Assembly (NCBI GenBank): GCA_017744915.1
Contig: JAGIAH010000001.1
Span: 1-64,000 of the forward strand
DNA: 64,000 nucleotides
From: Agrobacterium tumefaciens
Lineage (GTDB): Bacteria > Pseudomonadota > Alphaproteobacteria > Rhizobiales > Rhizobiaceae
Direction of reading: 5' to 3'
The notes below the pieces were generated by a model. It was given only the letters and a program-made list of their open reading frames with translations, was not told the DNA's origin and made no database searches. Below are positions 9,083-18,074 of the stretch, piece by piece. How positions within the stretch are numbered: the stretch's first letter is position 1; each line of letters opens with the position of its first letter. The position numbers and the translations under genes were made by a program.

Positions 9083-9883
9083 TCAAATTCGGGTGGGAAT
9101 GGACGGGGCAATCTGCGGGCCTGCCCCGATTGCATGAAGCGAAGGCGTGTCGGCGGGCTCACACCACGACGCATTTTCCTCCCAGGCCTCGTGGAAGTTT
9201 CGCGCCTGCCGCAGGTTTTCGGCCTTGAGCACATCTGCCGTCGAACCAAACCCGACGAGTCTGCGCGCCAGAAACAACGTCTGGGGGAAATGCTGCCGCA
9301 CCAGCTGGTGGTCATGCAGCACGGCCAGCACCGTGCGCCCCTCCGCCACCCATGCCTTGATGAGCACCATAAGATCGGTCACGGTGCGCTCATCGACCGC
9401 ATTAAAGGGTTCATCCAGCAGGATCAGCCGGGCATCCTGAAGCATGGCACGGGCGAAAAGCGCGCGCTGCATCTGGCCGCCAGAAAGTGAATCGATATTG
9501 CGCTTTTCAAAGCCGGAAAGGCCGACCGCCTCCAGCGCACGGGCCATCGCCGCCCGATCATCGGAACGGTGACGGCCGAGCAGGCCGCGCTTCGGCCACA
9601 GGCCAAGCGCAACCAGGTCCCGCACCTGCGCCGGGAAAGACCGGTCGAGCTCCGATTGTTGCGGCAGATAGGCAATGGAGACTTCGGGGCTGACCCGGCA
9701 TTCACCGCCGAGCGGCTTCAAAATGCCGGCAATGCTCTTCATCAGCGTCGATTTTCCCGAGCCATTGGCGCCGACGACCGCCGTGAGCGAGCCGCGCGCG
9801 ACATCGCCATTGAGATGATGCACCGCCGCGCGGCCGGCATATCCAAGCGTGAGATTTCTGAAGATAAGGCACGGATCGTCCAT
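9083..9883 (-). CDS. znuC: Zinc ABC transporter ATP-binding protein
   Basis: This is a 266-residue ATPase of the metal-type ABC family. Walker A (GANGSGKST) is at residues 38-46, the signature LSGGQMQRALFAR near 143, and Walker B with LILLDEPFNAVDE follows. The ATG has GGAGGG nine bases upstream. It is the first gene of the leftward znuCBA operon. Two Zur-box palindromes lie 39 and 69 bases upstream of the start, and both would cover the promoter. Confidence 0.92.
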   Translation of the reverse strand: MDDPCLIFRNLTLGYAGRAAVHHLNGDVARGSLTAVVGANGSGKSTLMKSIAGILKPLGGECRVSPEVSIAYLPQQSELDRSFPAQVRDLVALGLWPKRGLLGRHRSDDRAAMARALEAVGLSGFEKRNIDSLSGGQMQRALFARAMLQDARLILLDEPFNAVDERTVTDLMVLIKAWVAEGRTVLAVLHDHQLVRQHFPQTLFLARRLVGFGSTADVLKAENLRQARNFHEAWEENASWCEPADTPSLHAIGAGPQIAPSIPTRI

Positions 9884-9921
9884 CGATCCCTCCGGGCAGG
9901 TGTCATTCGATGGCCCTTGAT

Positions 9922-9938
9922 ATGTAATGTTATTACAT
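9922..9938. promoter_or_regulatory. Zur box 1, znuC promoter
   Basis: This is a perfect 7-3-7 inverted repeat, ATGTAAT-GTT-ATTACAT. It belongs to the AT-rich family of Zur operators described for alphaproteobacteria and sits 39 bases upstream of the znuC start. Its centre is exactly 30 bp (about three helical turns) from the next box, so two Zur dimers would bind the same DNA face. Confidence 0.85.
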
Positions 9939-9951
9939 TCGTCAAACGAAT

Positions 9952-9968
9952 ATGTAATGAAATAACAT
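9952..9968. promoter_or_regulatory. Zur box 2, znuC promoter
   Basis: This imperfect 7-3-7 inverted repeat, ATGTAAT-GAA-ATAACAT, shares both half-sites with box 1 apart from one base in the right arm. It lies between the divergent znuC and COG0523 genes but closer to znuC. Confidence 0.78.
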
Positions 9969-10065
9969 TAATCATCGAAAATGATCGGACTCGCCGCATG
10001 CGAGCCGTCACACCTGCCCTCGTCCAGAGAAGAGTTTTGCCGTCGCCAGTTGACATGATGTGATC

Positions 10066-10082
10066 ATGTAATGTTATTACGT
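10066..10082. promoter_or_regulatory. Zur box 3, promoter of the divergent COG0523 gene
   Basis: This inverted repeat, ATGTAAT-GTT-ATTACGT, is the same as box 1 except for one base. It lies 99 bases upstream of the rightward GTPase start. The remaining 5' leader contains a perfect nine-pair hairpin (GCGGCCGTC-GT-GACGGCCGC) at 10133-10152, which may affect translation or mRNA stability. Confidence 0.8.
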
Positions 10083-10180
10083 TACAAAAGAAACACGATG
10101 CAGCATCCTCCATCGTCTCCAATCCGCCTGCAGCGGCCGTCGTGACGGCCGCCCGACCGCTGCCACAGAACGAGGTTCCA

Positions 10181-11386
10181 ATGTCGAAAAAACTCCCCGT
10201 CACCGTGCTTTCCGGCTTTCTCGGCGCCGGCAAGACGACGCTTCTCAACCATATTCTCGCCAATCGCGACGGGCTGCGCGTGGCGCTGATCGTCAACGAC
10301 ATGAGCGAGATCAATATCGATGCGGCACTGGTGCGAGATGGCGGTGCCAATCTTTCCCGCACCGAGGAACAGCTGGTGGAAATGACCAATGGCTGCATCT
10401 GTTGCACGCTGCGCGACGATCTCCTGACGGAAGTGCGGGCGCTGGCCGAACAGGGCCGTTTCGATTATCTGCTGATCGAATCCACCGGCATTGCCGAGCC
10501 CCTGCCGGTGGCTGCGACCTTCGATTTTCGCGATGAAAACGGCCGCAGCCTGTCCGATGTCGCCAGGCTCGACACCATGGTGACCGTGGTGGATGCCGCC
10601 AATCTTCTCAGGGATTACGGCTCTTCCGATTTCCTGGCCGACCGGGGCGAAACGGCCGGAGATGGTGACAACCGCACCATCGTCGACCTGCTGGTGGAAC
10701 AGATCGAATTTGCCGATGTCGTCGTCCTCAACAAGATCGGCACGGCAACGCCGGATGAGCGGGATGCGGCCCGCAAGATCATCGTCGGGCTGAACCCGGA
10801 TGCGAAGCTCATCGAGGCCGATTTCGGCAAGGTGGCCCTGATGGAGGTTCTCGGCACCGGCCGCTTCGATTTTGCGAAAGCCGAAGAACACCCGCTCTGG
10901 TTCAAGGAACTGCACGGTTTCAAAGACCATATTCCCGAAACCGAAGAATATGGCATTCGCTCCTTCGTCTACCGCGCCAGAAAACCCTTCGATCCGGTGC
11001 TGTTCCAACGTTTCATCGATCGCGCCTGGCCGGGCGTGGTGCGCGCCAAGGGTTTTTTCTGGCTGGCAACCCGGCCGCGTTATGTCGGCGAGATCAGCCA
11101 GGCGGGTGCCTTGGTCCGCACCGGCAAGATGGGGCTCTGGTGGTCCGCCGTGCCGAAGGAGCAGTGGCCGCGCGAAAAGCAGTTCCTCGACATGATGAAG
11201 CCCTACCTCGACCCGATCTTCGGCGACCGCCGGCAGGAAATCGTCTTCATCGGCTCCGATCCGATGAGCGAGGCCCGTATCCGGGCGCAGCTAGACGCCT
11301 GCCTGATCGATACCGAGGCCTTCACGCCGGATGCATGGCGGCACCTGCCCGATCCTTTTGCAAGCTGGGACCGGCAGGCGGCCTGA
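10181..11386 (+). CDS. yciC: COG0523 GTPase, putative zinc metallochaperone (ZigA/YciC type)
   Basis: This 401-residue CobW/COG0523 P-loop GTPase is thought to deliver zinc to client proteins under zinc starvation. Walker A (GFLGAGKTT) is at residues 12-20 and the metal-binding CxCC motif (GCICCTL) at 71-77. A CobW C-terminal domain follows, with the [11 protein letters not shown] and SQAG motifs typical of ZigA/YciC proteins. The open frame begins at 10142, but the ATG at 10181 has a CGAGG ribosome site and starts directly with [13 protein letters not shown]. It is divergent from znuCBA and shares the Zur-box region. A. tumefaciens papers use the name YciA for such a gene (from memory). Confidence 0.9.
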   Translation: MSKKLPVTVLSGFLGAGKTTLLNHILANRDGLRVALIVNDMSEINIDAALVRDGGANLSRTEEQLVEMTNGCICCTLRDDLLTEVRALAEQGRFDYLLIESTGIAEPLPVAATFDFRDENGRSLSDVARLDTMVTVVDAANLLRDYGSSDFLADRGETAGDGDNRTIVDLLVEQIEFADVVVLNKIGTATPDERDAARKIIVGLNPDAKLIEADFGKVALMEVLGTGRFDFAKAEEHPLWFKELHGFKDHIPETEEYGIRSFVYRARKPFDPVLFQRFIDRAWPGVVRAKGFFWLATRPRYVGEISQAGALVRTGKMGLWWSAVPKEQWPREKQFLDMMKPYLDPIFGDRRQEIVFIGSDPMSEARIRAQLDACLIDTEAFTPDAWRHLPDPFASWDRQAA

Positions 11387-11428
11387 TTGTCCTCACCGCC
11401 CGTATTCTGGGCGAGCGGATGCGTCTTT

Positions 11429-11545
11429 CACCTTCTCCCCGCCGGGGAGAAGGTCGCGGCAGCGGGATGAGGGGCAAGGGTAGAGATATTCGCCCCCCCT
11501 CATTCGACCCTTCGGGCCATCATCTCCCGGCGGGGGGGAGAAGAA
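11429..11545. repeat. RIME-like palindromic repeat, copy 1
   Basis: This intergenic element of about 117 bp contains a perfect ten-pair palindrome (CCTTCTCCCC-GCC-GGGGAGAAGG, 11431-11453) and a second imperfect palindrome at its other end. The same element occurs in opposite orientation at 38810-38932. Size and structure resemble RIME1, the mosaic elements of Rhizobium intergenic regions. It fills the gap between the convergent COG0523 and YqaA genes. Confidence 0.75.
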
Positions 11546-11583
11546 TGGGGGGCACCCTCTCGCGAAAATACGCAATTGAAAAA

Positions 11584-12021
11584 TTATAGAAAATTCAACG
11601 TCACCAGCGCCAGAACGACATATCTCCCGACCTTGGCAATGGTGACCAGCAGCAGAAACACCGGCAGCGGCTCCTTCATGATCCCGGCTGCCACGGTCAG
11701 CGGGTCGCCAATCAACGGCGCCCAGCTGAGCAGCAGGGACCATTTGCCGTAACGCCTGTACCAGTTCTGCGCCCGCTGCAGCGCAGCTTCCCCGGCCGGA
11801 AACCAGCGTTCATGCCGGAAACGCTCGATGCCGCGGCCAAGCAGCCAGTTGGCGAAGGAGCCGGCGACATTGCCGGCGCTTGCCACGGCGACCAGCAGCC
11901 AGACAGGTTGGGATTTCAGCAGGATGAGACCGGCAAGCGCCGCCTCCGACTGCATGGGCAGGATGGTCGCCGCGATGAACGCCGTCAAAAACAAACCCGC
12001 ATATACCGCCAGATCGGCCAT
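11584..12021 (-). CDS. YqaA-family (DedA/SNARE-associated) membrane protein
   Basis: This is a 145-residue inner-membrane protein of the YqaA branch of the VTT/DedA family. The N-terminal segment includes FLTAFIAATILPMQSEAAL. The conserved core includes GNVAGSFANWLLGRG and a central Trp/Tyr-rich stretch (QNWYRRYGKWSLLLSW), and the family SWAP(L/I)xGDP motif follows (SWAPLIGDPLTVAAG). The start has AAAGGGCGG upstream. Family members are linked to lipid or envelope homeostasis, but this subfamily has no firm function. It sits between two Zur-box-associated COG0523 genes, with no Zur box of its own seen. Confidence 0.82.
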   Translation of the reverse strand: MADLAVYAGLFLTAFIAATILPMQSEAALAGLILLKSQPVWLLVAVASAGNVAGSFANWLLGRGIERFRHERWFPAGEAALQRAQNWYRRYGKWSLLLSWAPLIGDPLTVAAGIMKEPLPVFLLLVTIAKVGRYVVLALVTLNFL

Positions 12022-12118
12022 TGCCCGCCCTTTATCATCCGCGAATCCCGCCGCGGCCTCTGAAGTGGCGGATGAGGGCAGCGGTGGTCAAGCGCCTCAG
12101 ACACTTACAAGCGGTTTC

Positions 12119-12388
12119 TCAAGCCGAATTTGGGGCAATGGCACACACGATATCGTCATGATCCACCTCCAGCAGTGCCTTGTGGATGGATATTTGCCGG
12201 GTTTCGCCCGAGGTAAACAGGACGACAATCACCGTTTCCCGCGGCGGGCAATCCGGCAGCACACAGGAAAGCTCGCTGACGGTGACGATGTCTTCGGACT
12301 GAAGATGCAGCAGATCGCGGGACCATTGCTTCAGGAGACGGGCCTGCGAGATGATCGCGGAGCCGCTGCGCGCAAGCGGGTTGTTCAT
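12119..12388 (-). CDS. Conserved small protein coupled to a Zur-controlled COG0523 gene (unknown function)
   Basis: I do not recognise the family of this 89-residue protein. It is soluble, with no signal peptide or membrane segment. Two cysteines (CVLPDCPPRETV, about residues 43-48) and the stretch QISIHKALLEVDHDDIV suggest possible metal ligands (2 Cys plus several His/Asp). Its ATG overlaps the COG0523 stop codon (ATGA), so it is translationally coupled to that gene and must share its Zur-controlled transcript. A role in zinc handling is inference from context only. Confidence 0.72.
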   Translation of the reverse strand: MNNPLARSGSAIISQARLLKQWSRDLLHLQSEDIVTVSELSCVLPDCPPRETVIVVLFTSGETRQISIHKALLEVDHDDIVCAIAPNSA

Positions 12389-13500
12389 GCCCAGCCCTTT
12401 CGCCCAGCCTGTACGGCCAACGTGTTGAACAGATCGCGGATCGGCTGCTGCGGCATATCCATGCCGATCAGGACGATGCGGGTCGAATGATTGCCATCCG
12501 GCCAGCTTTCCAGCCGGGTCAACGGATAAAGCCGGTGCTGTACGGCATGGGCGACAACCGGCCGCTCCGGGTCATCAGTCGCGCCGAAAATTCCCTTGAG
12601 CCGCAGTAGGCCGGAATGCACGTTGCTGGTGACGAGTTCGAGAAAGGTGACGATCGCCTGCGGATCGAGCACGCCATCGAAGGTGAGATCAAAGGCCTCC
12701 ACCCCTGCGCCATGGCGGTTGATATCATGGTCATGGGCGGCATGGAGGTTCAGCCTGTCAGCCGCGAGCCAGCCCGGCACATCCTCCGCCTTGCCACGCA
12801 GCGAATAATTCTTCGCTGCAAATAACGACATAAGATCAAAACCGGTCGCATTGCGGTCATGCAGGCAGGCGGTGGGATTGAGATCGGCGAGGCTCTCATG
12901 GTCGATTGCCGTCGCATCGACGAGATCGGTTTTGGTGAGGACAATGTGATCGGCAAAGGCCAGCTGCTTCCATCCCTCGATGAAACTGTCGAGCATCGCC
13001 CGGCCTGAAGTGACGTCGAACGCCGTGACAACGCCCGAAAGATGAAAGTGCCGTGCAACGATATGGTCGCGCAGCCCAAGCGCCGGCGTACCGCCGGCAA
13101 TCAGGCTGTTGATGATCGGGGCGGGATCGGCAAATCCCGTGGTCTCGATCACGACACGCGATATTTCCGGCATCACTCCTTCGAGAAAGGCCTGATGCAA
13201 CTCGTACAGCGAAGTGCGGATATCGCTCGTGGCCGTGCAGCAGATACAGCCCGTCGTGGTCTGGAAATAACGCTCCGAACCGGTTCGGACCAGACCATGA
13301 TCGATGGGCACCGAGCCGAATTCATTGACGATGACGGCCGCGTCGCCCATGGCCGGTTCGGCCAGAAGCTCGTTCAGCAGCGTGGTCTTGCCGGCCCCGA
13401 GAAAGCCGGTGAGCAAGGTGACCGGCACGGTGTGGGCGGGTGGCGCGACATCAGGATCAGCGTTGCGGTCAACTGCCTTTTTTCGCTTCATTCCGAACAC
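12385..13500 (-). CDS. COG0523 (CobW-like) GTPase, second Zur-controlled metallochaperone
   Basis: This is a 371-residue P-loop GTPase with Walker [10 protein letters not shown] (32-40), the CxCC metal motif GCICCT (84-89), and a His-rich linker (HAAHDHDINRHG) before the CobW C-terminal domain. It differs from the first COG0523 gene in lacking the [11 protein letters not shown] signature, so it belongs to another subfamily. The start appears to be GTG at 13500 with AAGGTG upstream; an ATG three codons later has no proper spacing. A perfect Zur palindrome lies 40 bases upstream. It is followed by the coupled 89-residue gene. Confidence 0.86.
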   Translation of the reverse strand: MFGMKRKKAVDRNADPDVAPPAHTVPVTLLTGFLGAGKTTLLNELLAEPAMGDAAVIVNEFGSVPIDHGLVRTGSERYFQTTTGCICCTATSDIRTSLYELHQAFLEGVMPEISRVVIETTGFADPAPIINSLIAGGTPALGLRDHIVARHFHLSGVVTAFDVTSGRAMLDSFIEGWKQLAFADHIVLTKTDLVDATAIDHESLADLNPTACLHDRNATGFDLMSLFAAKNYSLRGKAEDVPGWLAADRLNLHAAHDHDINRHGAGVEAFDLTFDGVLDPQAIVTFLELVTSNVHSGLLRLKGIFGATDDPERPVVAHAVQHRLYPLTRLESWPDGNHSTRIVLIGMDMPQQPIRDLFNTLAVQAGRKGWA

Positions 13501-13539
13501 GTCTGCACCTTGCGATTCATAAAATTCGCAGCATCATAG

Positions 13540-13558
13540 TATGTTATGTAATAACATA
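13540..13558. promoter_or_regulatory. Zur box 4, promoter of the second COG0523 operon
   Basis: This is a perfect 8-3-8 inverted repeat, TATGTTAT-GTA-ATAACATA, 39 bases upstream of the GTG start. It is the longest perfect arm of the four zinc boxes in this window. It lies in the 337-base gap before ugpB, which otherwise contains AT-rich promoter-like sequence and no recognisable PhoB box. Confidence 0.85.
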
Positions 13559-13837
13559 TCAATAGCGCTTAAACATTCCGCACATATAGGCGCTTGTCCG
13601 CACACCCAACCTCACGCCAACGAACACACGAAAAAACCGGGACGCCCTCAAAATGGAATAATAAAATCATTCCCTTCACTTTCGTTTTAATCGTTCCACG
13701 TTCTCTTGCATTTTCGTTAGAGTTCGCTTTTAATCAGCAATGCTAATACAGAAAAGATCGCCCGCAGCCGGATCGAGGAGGATAGGCTGCAATAAGGGCA
13801 TGTATCTTTTACTGTTTTTAAAACGGGAGGAATCACC

Positions 13838-15142
13838 TTGAAAAAACTCAGCTACCGCCTTGCCGCGGCATCCGCGCTTTCGTTTTTTGTCACATCGAAC
13901 GCATACGCCGTAACGGAAATCCAGTGGTGGCACGCCATGACCGGTGCCAACAACGAAGTCGTGGATTCACTCGCGAAGGAATTCAACGACAGCCAGAAAG
14001 ACTACAAGGTCATGCCCGTCTTCAAGGGCACCTATCCCGAAACGCTGAATGCCGGCATCGCCGCTTTCCGCGCCAAGCAGGCACCGGCCATCATTCAGGT
14101 CTTTGATGCCGGCTCGGGTGTGATGATGGGTGCGGCCGGCGCCATCAAGCCGGTGGCGGACGTGCTGAAGGAAGGTGGCTACACCTTCAACAAGGATGAA
14201 TATCTGGCCGGTATCGTCGCTTATTATTCCAAGCCCGATGGCACCATGCTGTCCTTCCCCTATAATTCGTCCTCGCCGATCCTTTATTACAACAAGGATG
14301 TCTTCCAGAAGGCCGGGCTTGACGCCGCAAACCCGCCGAAGACCTGGCCGGAAGTTTTCGAAGCTGCGAAGAAGATCAAGACCAGCGGTGCCGCACAATG
14401 CGGTTTCACCTCCACCTGGCTCACCTGGATCCAGACCGAAAACTTCGCCGCCTGGAACAACGTCTCCTACGGCAGCAATGAAAACGGGCTTGGTGGCACG
14501 GATGTGAAGCTTGCGGTCAATGCGCCGCTCTTCGTCGAACATTTCCAGGCGATTGCCGATCTCGCCAAGGACGGCACCTTCCGTTATGGCGGCCGTACCT
14601 CGGAAGCCAAGCAGCTCTTCATGTCCGGTGAATGCGGCATCTTGACCGAATCCTCCGGCGGCCTTGGCGATATCGTCAAGACCGGCATGAATTACGGCAT
14701 CGGCCAGTTGCCCTATTATGAAGGCCACGGCCCGCAGAACACCATTCCCGGCGGCGCCAGCCTCTGGGTATTCGGCGGCAAGAGCGACGCCGAATATAAG
14801 GGCGTGGCGGAATTCTTCCATTTCCTCTCGCAGACCAAGATCCAGTCTCGCCTGCATCAGGTCTCCGGCTATATGCCGGTGACGATCGCGGCCTATGAGG
14901 AAACCAAGAAATCCGGCTTCTACGACAAGAACCCTGCCCGCGAAACGCCGCTTTTGCAGATGATGGGCAAGCCGCCGACAGAAAACTCCAAGGGCGTTCG
15001 TCTCGTGAACCTGCCGCAGGTGCGCGACATCATGAACGAGGAGTTCGAGGCGATGCTGGCCGGCAAGCAGGATGCCAAGACGGCTCTGGACAAGATCGTC
15101 CAGCGTGGTGATGCGGCCATCAAGCAGGCTGCCGGCAACTAA
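13838..15142 (+). CDS. ugpB: sn-Glycerol-3-phosphate ABC transporter substrate-binding protein
   Basis: This is a 434-residue periplasmic receptor for glycerol-3-phosphate and its diesters. A signal peptide ends near NAYA (residue 24). The mature start [19 protein letters not shown] and the segment [17 protein letters not shown] are typical of UgpB, and [13 protein letters not shown] lines the ligand cleft in homologues. The start codon is TTG with a strong GGGAGG eight bases upstream. It is the first of four genes in ugpBAEC order. In E. coli ugp is PhoB-controlled; I could not find a clear Pho box upstream here. Confidence 0.93.
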   Translation: MKKLSYRLAAASALSFFVTSNAYAVTEIQWWHAMTGANNEVVDSLAKEFNDSQKDYKVMPVFKGTYPETLNAGIAAFRAKQAPAIIQVFDAGSGVMMGAAGAIKPVADVLKEGGYTFNKDEYLAGIVAYYSKPDGTMLSFPYNSSSPILYYNKDVFQKAGLDAANPPKTWPEVFEAAKKIKTSGAAQCGFTSTWLTWIQTENFAAWNNVSYGSNENGLGGTDVKLAVNAPLFVEHFQAIADLAKDGTFRYGGRTSEAKQLFMSGECGILTESSGGLGDIVKTGMNYGIGQLPYYEGHGPQNTIPGGASLWVFGGKSDAEYKGVAEFFHFLSQTKIQSRLHQVSGYMPVTIAAYEETKKSGFYDKNPARETPLLQMMGKPPTENSKGVRLVNLPQVRDIMNEEFEAMLAGKQDAKTALDKIVQRGDAAIKQAAGN

Positions 15143-15210
15143 GCGATCCCCTGCCCCGCCCGCATCCCTTTCAGGTGCGGGCGGCATTCCCATGTCATCA
15201 GGAGATCGCC

Positions 15211-16092
15211 GTGCAAAGCGTCGTATTCCCCAACAAGATCCTGCCCTATCTGCTGGTCGCGCCGCAGATCATCCTCACGGTGATCTTCTTTTTCTGGCCA
15301 GCAAGCCAGGCGCTTTACCAGTCGACCATGCGCGAGGATGCCTTCGGGCTGAACAGCAATTTTGTCGGGCTGGCCAATTTTTCCGCCGTTCTGTCGGATG
15401 AGAGTTATCTCAACTCGCTGCAGGTCACGGTCATCTTCAGCATTCTCACCGCGCTCGTCTCCATGGGGCTGGCGCTGCTTCTGGCGACCGCGGCCGACCG
15501 TGTGGTGCGCGGCAAGGGTTTTTACCGCACCATGATGATCATGCCCTATGCCGTCGCGCCCGCCGTGGCCGGCATGTTATGGCTGTTCATGTTCAACCCG
15601 GCCATGGGCACCTTCTCCTACATCCTGCGCCGCAACGGCATCATGTGGGATCCGCTGCTTAACGGCAATCAGGCCATGCTGCTCGTCGTCGCAGCCGCCG
15701 CATGGAAGCAGATCAGTTACAATTTCCTGTTTTTTGTCGCTGGCTTGCAGGCAATTCCGAAATCACTGCTGGAAGCGGCCTCCATTGACGGCGCGCGCGG
15801 TTCGCGGCGCTTCTGGACCATCGTTTTCCCGCTGCTTGCACCGACCACCTTCTTCCTTCTGGTCGTCAACACGGTCTATGCCTTCTTCGACACCTTCGGC
15901 ATCATCCATGCCGTCACTGGCGGCGGCCCCGCCAAGGCCACCGAAACGCTGGTCTACAAGGTCTATAATGATGGCTTCGTGAACCTCAATCTCGGCTCTT
16001 CCGCCGCGCAATCCGTGATCCTGATGGTGATCGTCATCGCGCTCACCGCCTTCCAGTTCCGCTTCGTCGAGAAGCGCGTGCATTACGGCTGA
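15211..16092 (+). CDS. ugpA: sn-Glycerol-3-phosphate ABC transporter permease UgpA
   Basis: This is a 293-residue membrane permease of the Ugp system (E. coli UgpA has 295). The frame is open from 15175, but the GTG at 15211 has GGAG eight bases upstream and gives the family N-terminus [15 protein letters not shown]. The EAA loop is [20 protein letters not shown]. Six hydrophobic segments are visible. It starts 68 bases after ugpB and ends 9 bases before ugpE. Confidence 0.92.
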   Translation: MQSVVFPNKILPYLLVAPQIILTVIFFFWPASQALYQSTMREDAFGLNSNFVGLANFSAVLSDESYLNSLQVTVIFSILTALVSMGLALLLATAADRVVRGKGFYRTMMIMPYAVAPAVAGMLWLFMFNPAMGTFSYILRRNGIMWDPLLNGNQAMLLVVAAAAWKQISYNFLFFVAGLQAIPKSLLEAASIDGARGSRRFWTIVFPLLAPTTFFLLVVNTVYAFFDTFGIIHAVTGGGPAKATETLVYKVYNDGFVNLNLGSSAAQSVILMVIVIALTAFQFRFVEKRVHYG

Positions 16093-16101
16093 GGATTTCC
16101 C

Positions 16102-16950
16102 ATGATTGAAAACCGCCCCGTCGCACGCGTGATTGCCCATCTGATGCTGGTGCTTGGCATCATCATCGTGGCCTTCCCGATCTATTATACCTTCATCGCG
16201 TCTTCCATGACGTCGAACGACATCATCCGCCCGCCCATGTCGCTTTTGCCCGGCGGCCATCTCGGCGAAAACTATAGCGAGGCCATGGCCGGCGGTGTCG
16301 AAAGGGTCGTGGGTGTCAGCCTCGAACGGCTGCTGTTCAACAGCTTCGTTGTCGCGCTCGCCATCGCCATCGGCAAGATCATCATTTCGTTCCTGTCGGC
16401 CTTCGCCATCGTCTTTTTCCGCTTTCCCTTCCGCATGGGCTTCTTCTGGATGATCTTCATCACGCTCATGCTGCCGGTGGAAGTGCGTATCCTGCCGACC
16501 TACAAGGTCATCGTCGATCTCGGACTGATCGACACCTATGCGGGGCTCACGCTGCCGCTGATGGCATCTGCGACCGCGACCTTCCTGTTCCGGCAGTTCT
16601 TCCTGACCATTCCCGGTGAGTTGGTCGAGGCGGCGCGCATCGACAATGCCGGGCCGTTCCGCTTCATGCGGGATATTCTGCTGCCGCTGTCGAGAACAAA
16701 TATCGCCGCCCTGTTCGTGATCCTGTTCATCTATGGCTGGACCCAATATCTCTGGCCGCTGCTCGTCACCAACGATGCCAAGATGAACACGATCATCATC
16801 GGCCTGAAGCGCATGGTGGATTTCACCGATGCTTCGACGCCGTGGAATTATGTGATGGTGACGGCGATCCTCGCCATCATCCCCCCTGTTTTGGTTGTGG
16901 TGCTGATGCAGCGCTGGTTCGTCAAAGGTTTGGTGGAGACCGAGAAGTAA
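16102..16950 (+). CDS. ugpE: sn-Glycerol-3-phosphate ABC transporter permease UgpE
   Basis: This is a 282-residue permease, the same length class as E. coli UgpE (281). The N-terminus [19 protein letters not shown] leads into the first membrane segment. The EAA loop ([19 protein letters not shown]) and the tail [14 protein letters not shown] are typical. Its TAA stop overlaps the ATG of ugpC by one base. GAGG precedes the start. Confidence 0.92.
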   Translation: MIENRPVARVIAHLMLVLGIIIVAFPIYYTFIASSMTSNDIIRPPMSLLPGGHLGENYSEAMAGGVERVVGVSLERLLFNSFVVALAIAIGKIIISFLSAFAIVFFRFPFRMGFFWMIFITLMLPVEVRILPTYKVIVDLGLIDTYAGLTLPLMASATATFLFRQFFLTIPGELVEAARIDNAGPFRFMRDILLPLSRTNIAALFVILFIYGWTQYLWPLLVTNDAKMNTIIIGLKRMVDFTDASTPWNYVMVTAILAIIPPVLVVVLMQRWFVKGLVETEK

Positions 16951-18011
16951 TGGCAAAAATTGCGCTGAAAGACGTCCGCAAGGTTTATGGCGGCAATGTC
17001 GAGGCCATCAAGGGCGTGTCCATGGACATCGCCGACGGCGAAATGATCGTGCTCGTCGGTCCCTCCGGCTGCGGAAAATCCACCCTGTTGCGCATGATCG
17101 CCGGGCTGGAAGGCATTTCGGGCGGCCAGATCGTCATTGGCGATCGTGTCGTCAACGATCTCGAACCCTCCGACCGTGACATCGCCATGGTGTTCCAGAA
17201 CTATGCGCTTTATCCGCATATGACTGTGCGCCAGAACCTTGCCTATGGCCTGAAGAACCGCAACACACCGAAGGAGGAGATCGAGCGGCGCATCACCGAG
17301 GCGGCCAAGGCGCTGGAAATCGAACAGTTCCTGGAGCGCAAGCCGCGCCAGCTTTCCGGCGGCCAGCGCCAGCGTGTGGCCATGGGCCGCGCCATCGTGC
17401 GCAAGCCGGCGGCCTTCCTGTTCGACGAGCCGCTCTCCAACCTCGATGCCAAGCTGCGCGTGCAGATGCGGGTGGAAATCCGCCGCCTGCAGCGCTCGCT
17501 CGCCACGACAAGCGTTTATGTGACCCATGACCAGATGGAGGCCATGACGCTGGCGGACCGGCTGGTGGTGCTGAATTCCGGCCGCATCGAGCAGATGGGC
17601 ACGCCGATCGAGCTTTACGAAAAGCCGGCCACCACCTTCGTCGCCACCTTCATCGGTTCGCCTTCCATGAACCTGCTGAACCATGGTGCGGCACCGGCTA
17701 ATGGCTCGGCCGGCTGGTCGGTGCAGGGAACCACAGCCTTGCCGCAGGGCGTCGCCACGCTCGGCATCCGCCCGGAAGACATCACACTTGCCGATGAAGC
17801 CCCGGCCGATGCCGCATTCACCGGCACCGTGCAGGTGGATGCCGTGGAACTGGTGGGCGCGGAAAGTTATGTGCACGGCTCCTTCGCCGATGGCACCACC
17901 ATCGTCTTCCGCGTTCACGGCCGCTCGCAGCTGCGCATCGGCGCGACGCTGAAGATCGCCGCGCAGGCAAAGGATTTCCACCTGTTCGATGCGGCGGGCA
18001 AACGGATTTAG
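16950..18011 (+). CDS. ugpC: sn-Glycerol-3-phosphate ABC transporter ATP-binding protein UgpC
   Basis: This is a 353-residue MalK-type ATPase. Walker A is at residues 37-45 (GPSGCGKST), the signature is [13 protein letters not shown], Walker B is [16 protein letters not shown], and a TOBE domain fills about residues 235-350. The longest frame begins at 16842 inside ugpE. The ATG at 16950, overlapping the ugpE stop (TAATG), fits the family N-terminus [14 protein letters not shown]. It closes the ugpBAEC operon; no ugpQ phosphodiesterase follows. Confidence 0.92.
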   Translation: MAKIALKDVRKVYGGNVEAIKGVSMDIADGEMIVLVGPSGCGKSTLLRMIAGLEGISGGQIVIGDRVVNDLEPSDRDIAMVFQNYALYPHMTVRQNLAYGLKNRNTPKEEIERRITEAAKALEIEQFLERKPRQLSGGQRQRVAMGRAIVRKPAAFLFDEPLSNLDAKLRVQMRVEIRRLQRSLATTSVYVTHDQMEAMTLADRLVVLNSGRIEQMGTPIELYEKPATTFVATFIGSPSMNLLNHGAAPANGSAGWSVQGTTALPQGVATLGIRPEDITLADEAPADAAFTGTVQVDAVELVGAESYVHGSFADGTTIVFRVHGRSQLRIGATLKIAAQAKDFHLFDAAGKRI

Positions 18012-18035
18012 GCGCTAGTAAGGGACCCATGACAT

Positions 18036-18068
18036 CCCGGCACGGCCGCCTGTTGCGGTCGCGCCGGG
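18036..18068. terminator. Convergent hairpin between ugpC and the acyltransferase gene
   Basis: A long GC-rich imperfect stem (CCCGGC...GCCGGG with an inner CCGC/GCGG) lies 25 bases after ugpC and just past the end of the leftward acyltransferase gene. No strong T-tract follows on either strand, so it may act with Rho or as a stability hairpin. Confidence 0.5.
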
Positions 18069-18074
18069 CCAATT

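Noticed and set aside
13560-13837. PhoB box in front of ugpB
   Set aside because: No pair of CTGTCAT-like direct repeats was found, although ugp genes are PhoB targets in E. coli.
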